Shown here: in pieces, positions 62,820 to 64,000 of the stretch | How the letters are laid out: each line of letters starts with the position of its first letter | Position numbering within the stretch: position 1 is the stretch's first letter | NCBI RefSeq assembly: GCF_000015865.1 | Contig: NC_009012.1 | Location: 3,403,081-3,467,080 of the forward strand | DNA length: 64,000 nt | Direction: 5' to 3' | From: Acetivibrio thermocellus ATCC 27405 | Lineage (GTDB): Bacteria; Bacillota; Clostridia; Acetivibrionales; Acetivibrionaceae | The notes under the pieces: model-generated | The model's database searches: none | Told to the model about the DNA's origin: nothing | What the model saw: only the letters and a program-made list of their open reading frames with translations | Position numbers and translations under genes: made by a program

Positions 62820-63662
62820 ATGAAAAGGAAGATGGTCTTACTAATTGTTCTTGCCCTTGTTCTGGCAGGGAGCACGGGTCTTTTGGGGCTTAGCTTCCAG
62901 AATGCTTCGGCGGCCACTTCTTTCCAAAGGGTAAATTTTGTAACCGGAGTGGTGACTGCTGACAGTTTAAATGTAAGACAGGGTCCGTCTACCAAATTTC
63001 CTGTTGTATGTGTACTTAAGAAAGGACAGACTGTTAATGTATTTGGGAAACTGGGGGATTGGTACGCAATTTATGAACCTGCTACCGGATGTGTGGGAGC
63101 GGTATCTTCAAAGTATATCAAGCAGCAGGGTACTACCACAACTCAAACAACCAAAAAACCAGCGAAGACTTCCGCGCCAAAAGCACCGGCACCAACACCG
63201 GCAAAAGCTTCACCTGCACCGACTGCCGCAGTTAAGACAAGTCCGGCTGCCCAAGTAACTTCGACACCGGTTACAGGTCTGAATGCAGATGAGCAGTTGA
63301 CGCTGGAACTTATTAACAAGGAAAGAACGAAAGCGGGCCTTGAGCCACTCAAAATTGATGCAGAGCTGCAGAAAGTGGCAAGGCTCAAAGCGAAGGATAT
63401 GGTTGAAAAGAACTATTTCTCCCACCAGTCCCCGACATATGGTTCGCCTTTTGACATGATGAGACAGTTTAACATAAGCTTTAGGACAGCAGGGGAAAAT
63501 ATTGCAGGAAATCGTACGGTAGAAGGAGCCGTTCAGTCCTGGATGAACTCGGAAGGACACAGGAAGAATATATTAAACGCCAATTTCAATTATACCGGAA
63601 TCGGTGTTGTCGAAAGTCCTCAATACGGTAAGATGTTTGTACAAATGTTTATCGGCAAATAA
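62820..63662 (+). CDS. Secreted SH3 plus CAP (SCP/PR-1-like) domain protein
   Basis: 280 aa: signal peptide (about 1-32, ending ASA), bacterial SH3 domain (about 38-100: LNVRQGPSTKFPVV, VSSKYIK), and a Pro/Ala/Thr/Lys-rich linker (about 103-155). The C-terminal CAP domain (about 160-280) has HxxxP-region FSHQSPTYGSPFDMM, GENIAGNRT and SEGHRKNILN. Related to YkwD/SafA-type wall proteins; the role in envelope or spore coat is inferred. ATG is 9 nt after TTGGAGG; an upstream ATG lacks a site. Confidence 0.88.
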   Translation: MKRKMVLLIVLALVLAGSTGLLGLSFQNASAATSFQRVNFVTGVVTADSLNVRQGPSTKFPVVCVLKKGQTVNVFGKLGDWYAIYEPATGCVGAVSSKYIKQQGTTTTQTTKKPAKTSAPKAPAPTPAKASPAPTAAVKTSPAAQVTSTPVTGLNADEQLTLELINKERTKAGLEPLKIDAELQKVARLKAKDMVEKNYFSHQSPTYGSPFDMMRQFNISFRTAGENIAGNRTVEGAVQSWMNSEGHRKNILNANFNYTGIGVVESPQYGKMFVQMFIGK

Positions 63663-63678
63663 GCTAAGAAAAATTTAG

Positions 63679-63712
63679 AATCTGCAGGAAAAAAACTCCT
63701 GCAGATTTTTTA
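63679..63712. terminator. Bidirectional terminator
   Basis: A perfect 11-bp stem AATCTGCAGGA/TCCTGCAGATT with an A-rich loop and T run on the plus strand. It lies between convergent genes and can serve both. Confidence 0.85.
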
Positions 63713-63714
63713 TT

Positions 63715-64000
63715 TTATACAGGCAATTGTGTAATTGTTTTCAACAAAAATCTCTTTAATATGGAATAATCCACTGAGTCAACGGAGCCGTTTCTATTCA
63801 GGTCTGCCGCCTTAAGTTTTTCCTCCGTCAAATCTATTTGTTTAAGTATGTATCTTTTTAATAATGAATAGTCGCTTGAGTTTACCAGTCCGTCTCCGTT
63901 CAAATCACCATATACTATATTTTGATTGTTTTGTTTAACTATGACAATATAATTCACAGCCCCGCTTGAAGCCCCATTAGGACCAAGGGTTACAACGGAG
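63715..64000 (-). CDS. C-terminal end of a dockerin-bearing cellulosomal protein (cut by window edge)
   Basis: The minus-strand frame stays open to the right edge, so this is only the 3' end of a larger gene. The visible ~94 residues are a short beta-like stretch (GAVNYIVIVK) and a C-terminal type I dockerin. Its two F-hands are DLNGDGLVNSSDYSLLKRYIL and DLNRNGSVDSVDYSILKRF, each with the Ser-x plus Lys-Arg pattern. The catalytic domain is outside the window, so its enzyme activity cannot be told. Confidence 0.88.
   Translation of the reverse strand, partial: SVVTLGPNGASSGAVNYIVIVKQNNQNIVYGDLNGDGLVNSSDYSLLKRYILKQIDLTEEKLKAADLNRNGSVDSVDYSILKRFLLKTITQLPV

Overview
The window reads as low-to-medium GC Firmicute DNA, from a cellulosome-forming clostridium of the Acetivibrio (Clostridium) thermocellus type. 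The support is two type I dockerin genes (one complete, one cut by the right edge) with paired F-hand repeats and the Ser-Thr/Lys-Arg recognition pattern, a clostridial rRNA operon, strong AGGAGG ribosome binding sites with many TTG and GTG starts, a CIRCE-controlled groESL, a T-box in front of proS, and a sigma-B/F/G-type sigma factor module. The species name is inference from these traits and from gene order; no database was searched.

Layout. 0-3.4 kb: accessory DNA with a membrane C39-like peptidase, a dockerin esterase on the minus strand, and two short inverted-repeat elements flanking the esterase. 3.3-12.6 kb: a complete histidine operon, hisZ-G-D-C-B-(purC)-H-A-F-IE, behind a consensus promoter, followed by an AlbA_2/HATPase gene. 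14-16 kb: groES-groEL with CIRCE. 16.2-21.6 kb: a PilZ plus receiver-like protein, a small membrane protein, a GH18-type enzyme, an unknown protein and greA with a long leader. 21.8-24 kb: an anti-anti-sigma/anti-sigma/sigma module plus a second RsbW-like ATPase behind a sigma-B-like promoter. 24.3-29.6 kb: rRNA operon 16S-tRNA-Ile-23S-5S. 29.7-46.5 kb: the S10-spc-alpha ribosomal protein cluster with secY, adk, map, infA and rpoA. 46.5-52 kb: ECF transporter module (ecfA1, ecfA2, ecfT), interrupted by a reverse-strand methyltransferase, then a ROK glucokinase and truA. 52.2-60.3 kb: carD and ispD, a NatAB-like ABC exporter, two tandem paralogous sensor kinases, and ispF on the minus strand. 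60.4-64 kb: T-box-controlled proS, a secreted SH3-CAP protein, and the 3' end of a dockerin gene.

How it works together. Most of the window is growth machinery (rRNA, r-proteins, RNA polymerase alpha, Sec, Adk, Map, chaperonin) transcribed on the plus strand. The histidine operon carries purC, a purine step that makes the precursor of the AICAR that HisF/HisH release. The stress/regulatory segment combines a sigma factor with two ATPases. The one beside sigma has lost its N-box Asn and the one downstream keeps its ATP-binding motifs and has a candidate sigma-B-like promoter. The kinase pair repeats this theme: the second copy has Gln at the phospho-acceptor His position.

The observations most worth following up are this partner-switch module with a possible feedback promoter, the His-to-Gln pseudokinase pair, two strongly structured unexplained RNA regions in the S10 operon, a MITE-like inverted-repeat element carrying a promoter inside the alpha operon, and the PilZ plus receiver-like fusion. 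Start codons were chosen from Shine-Dalgarno spacing and family N-termini, so several differ from the longest open frame.
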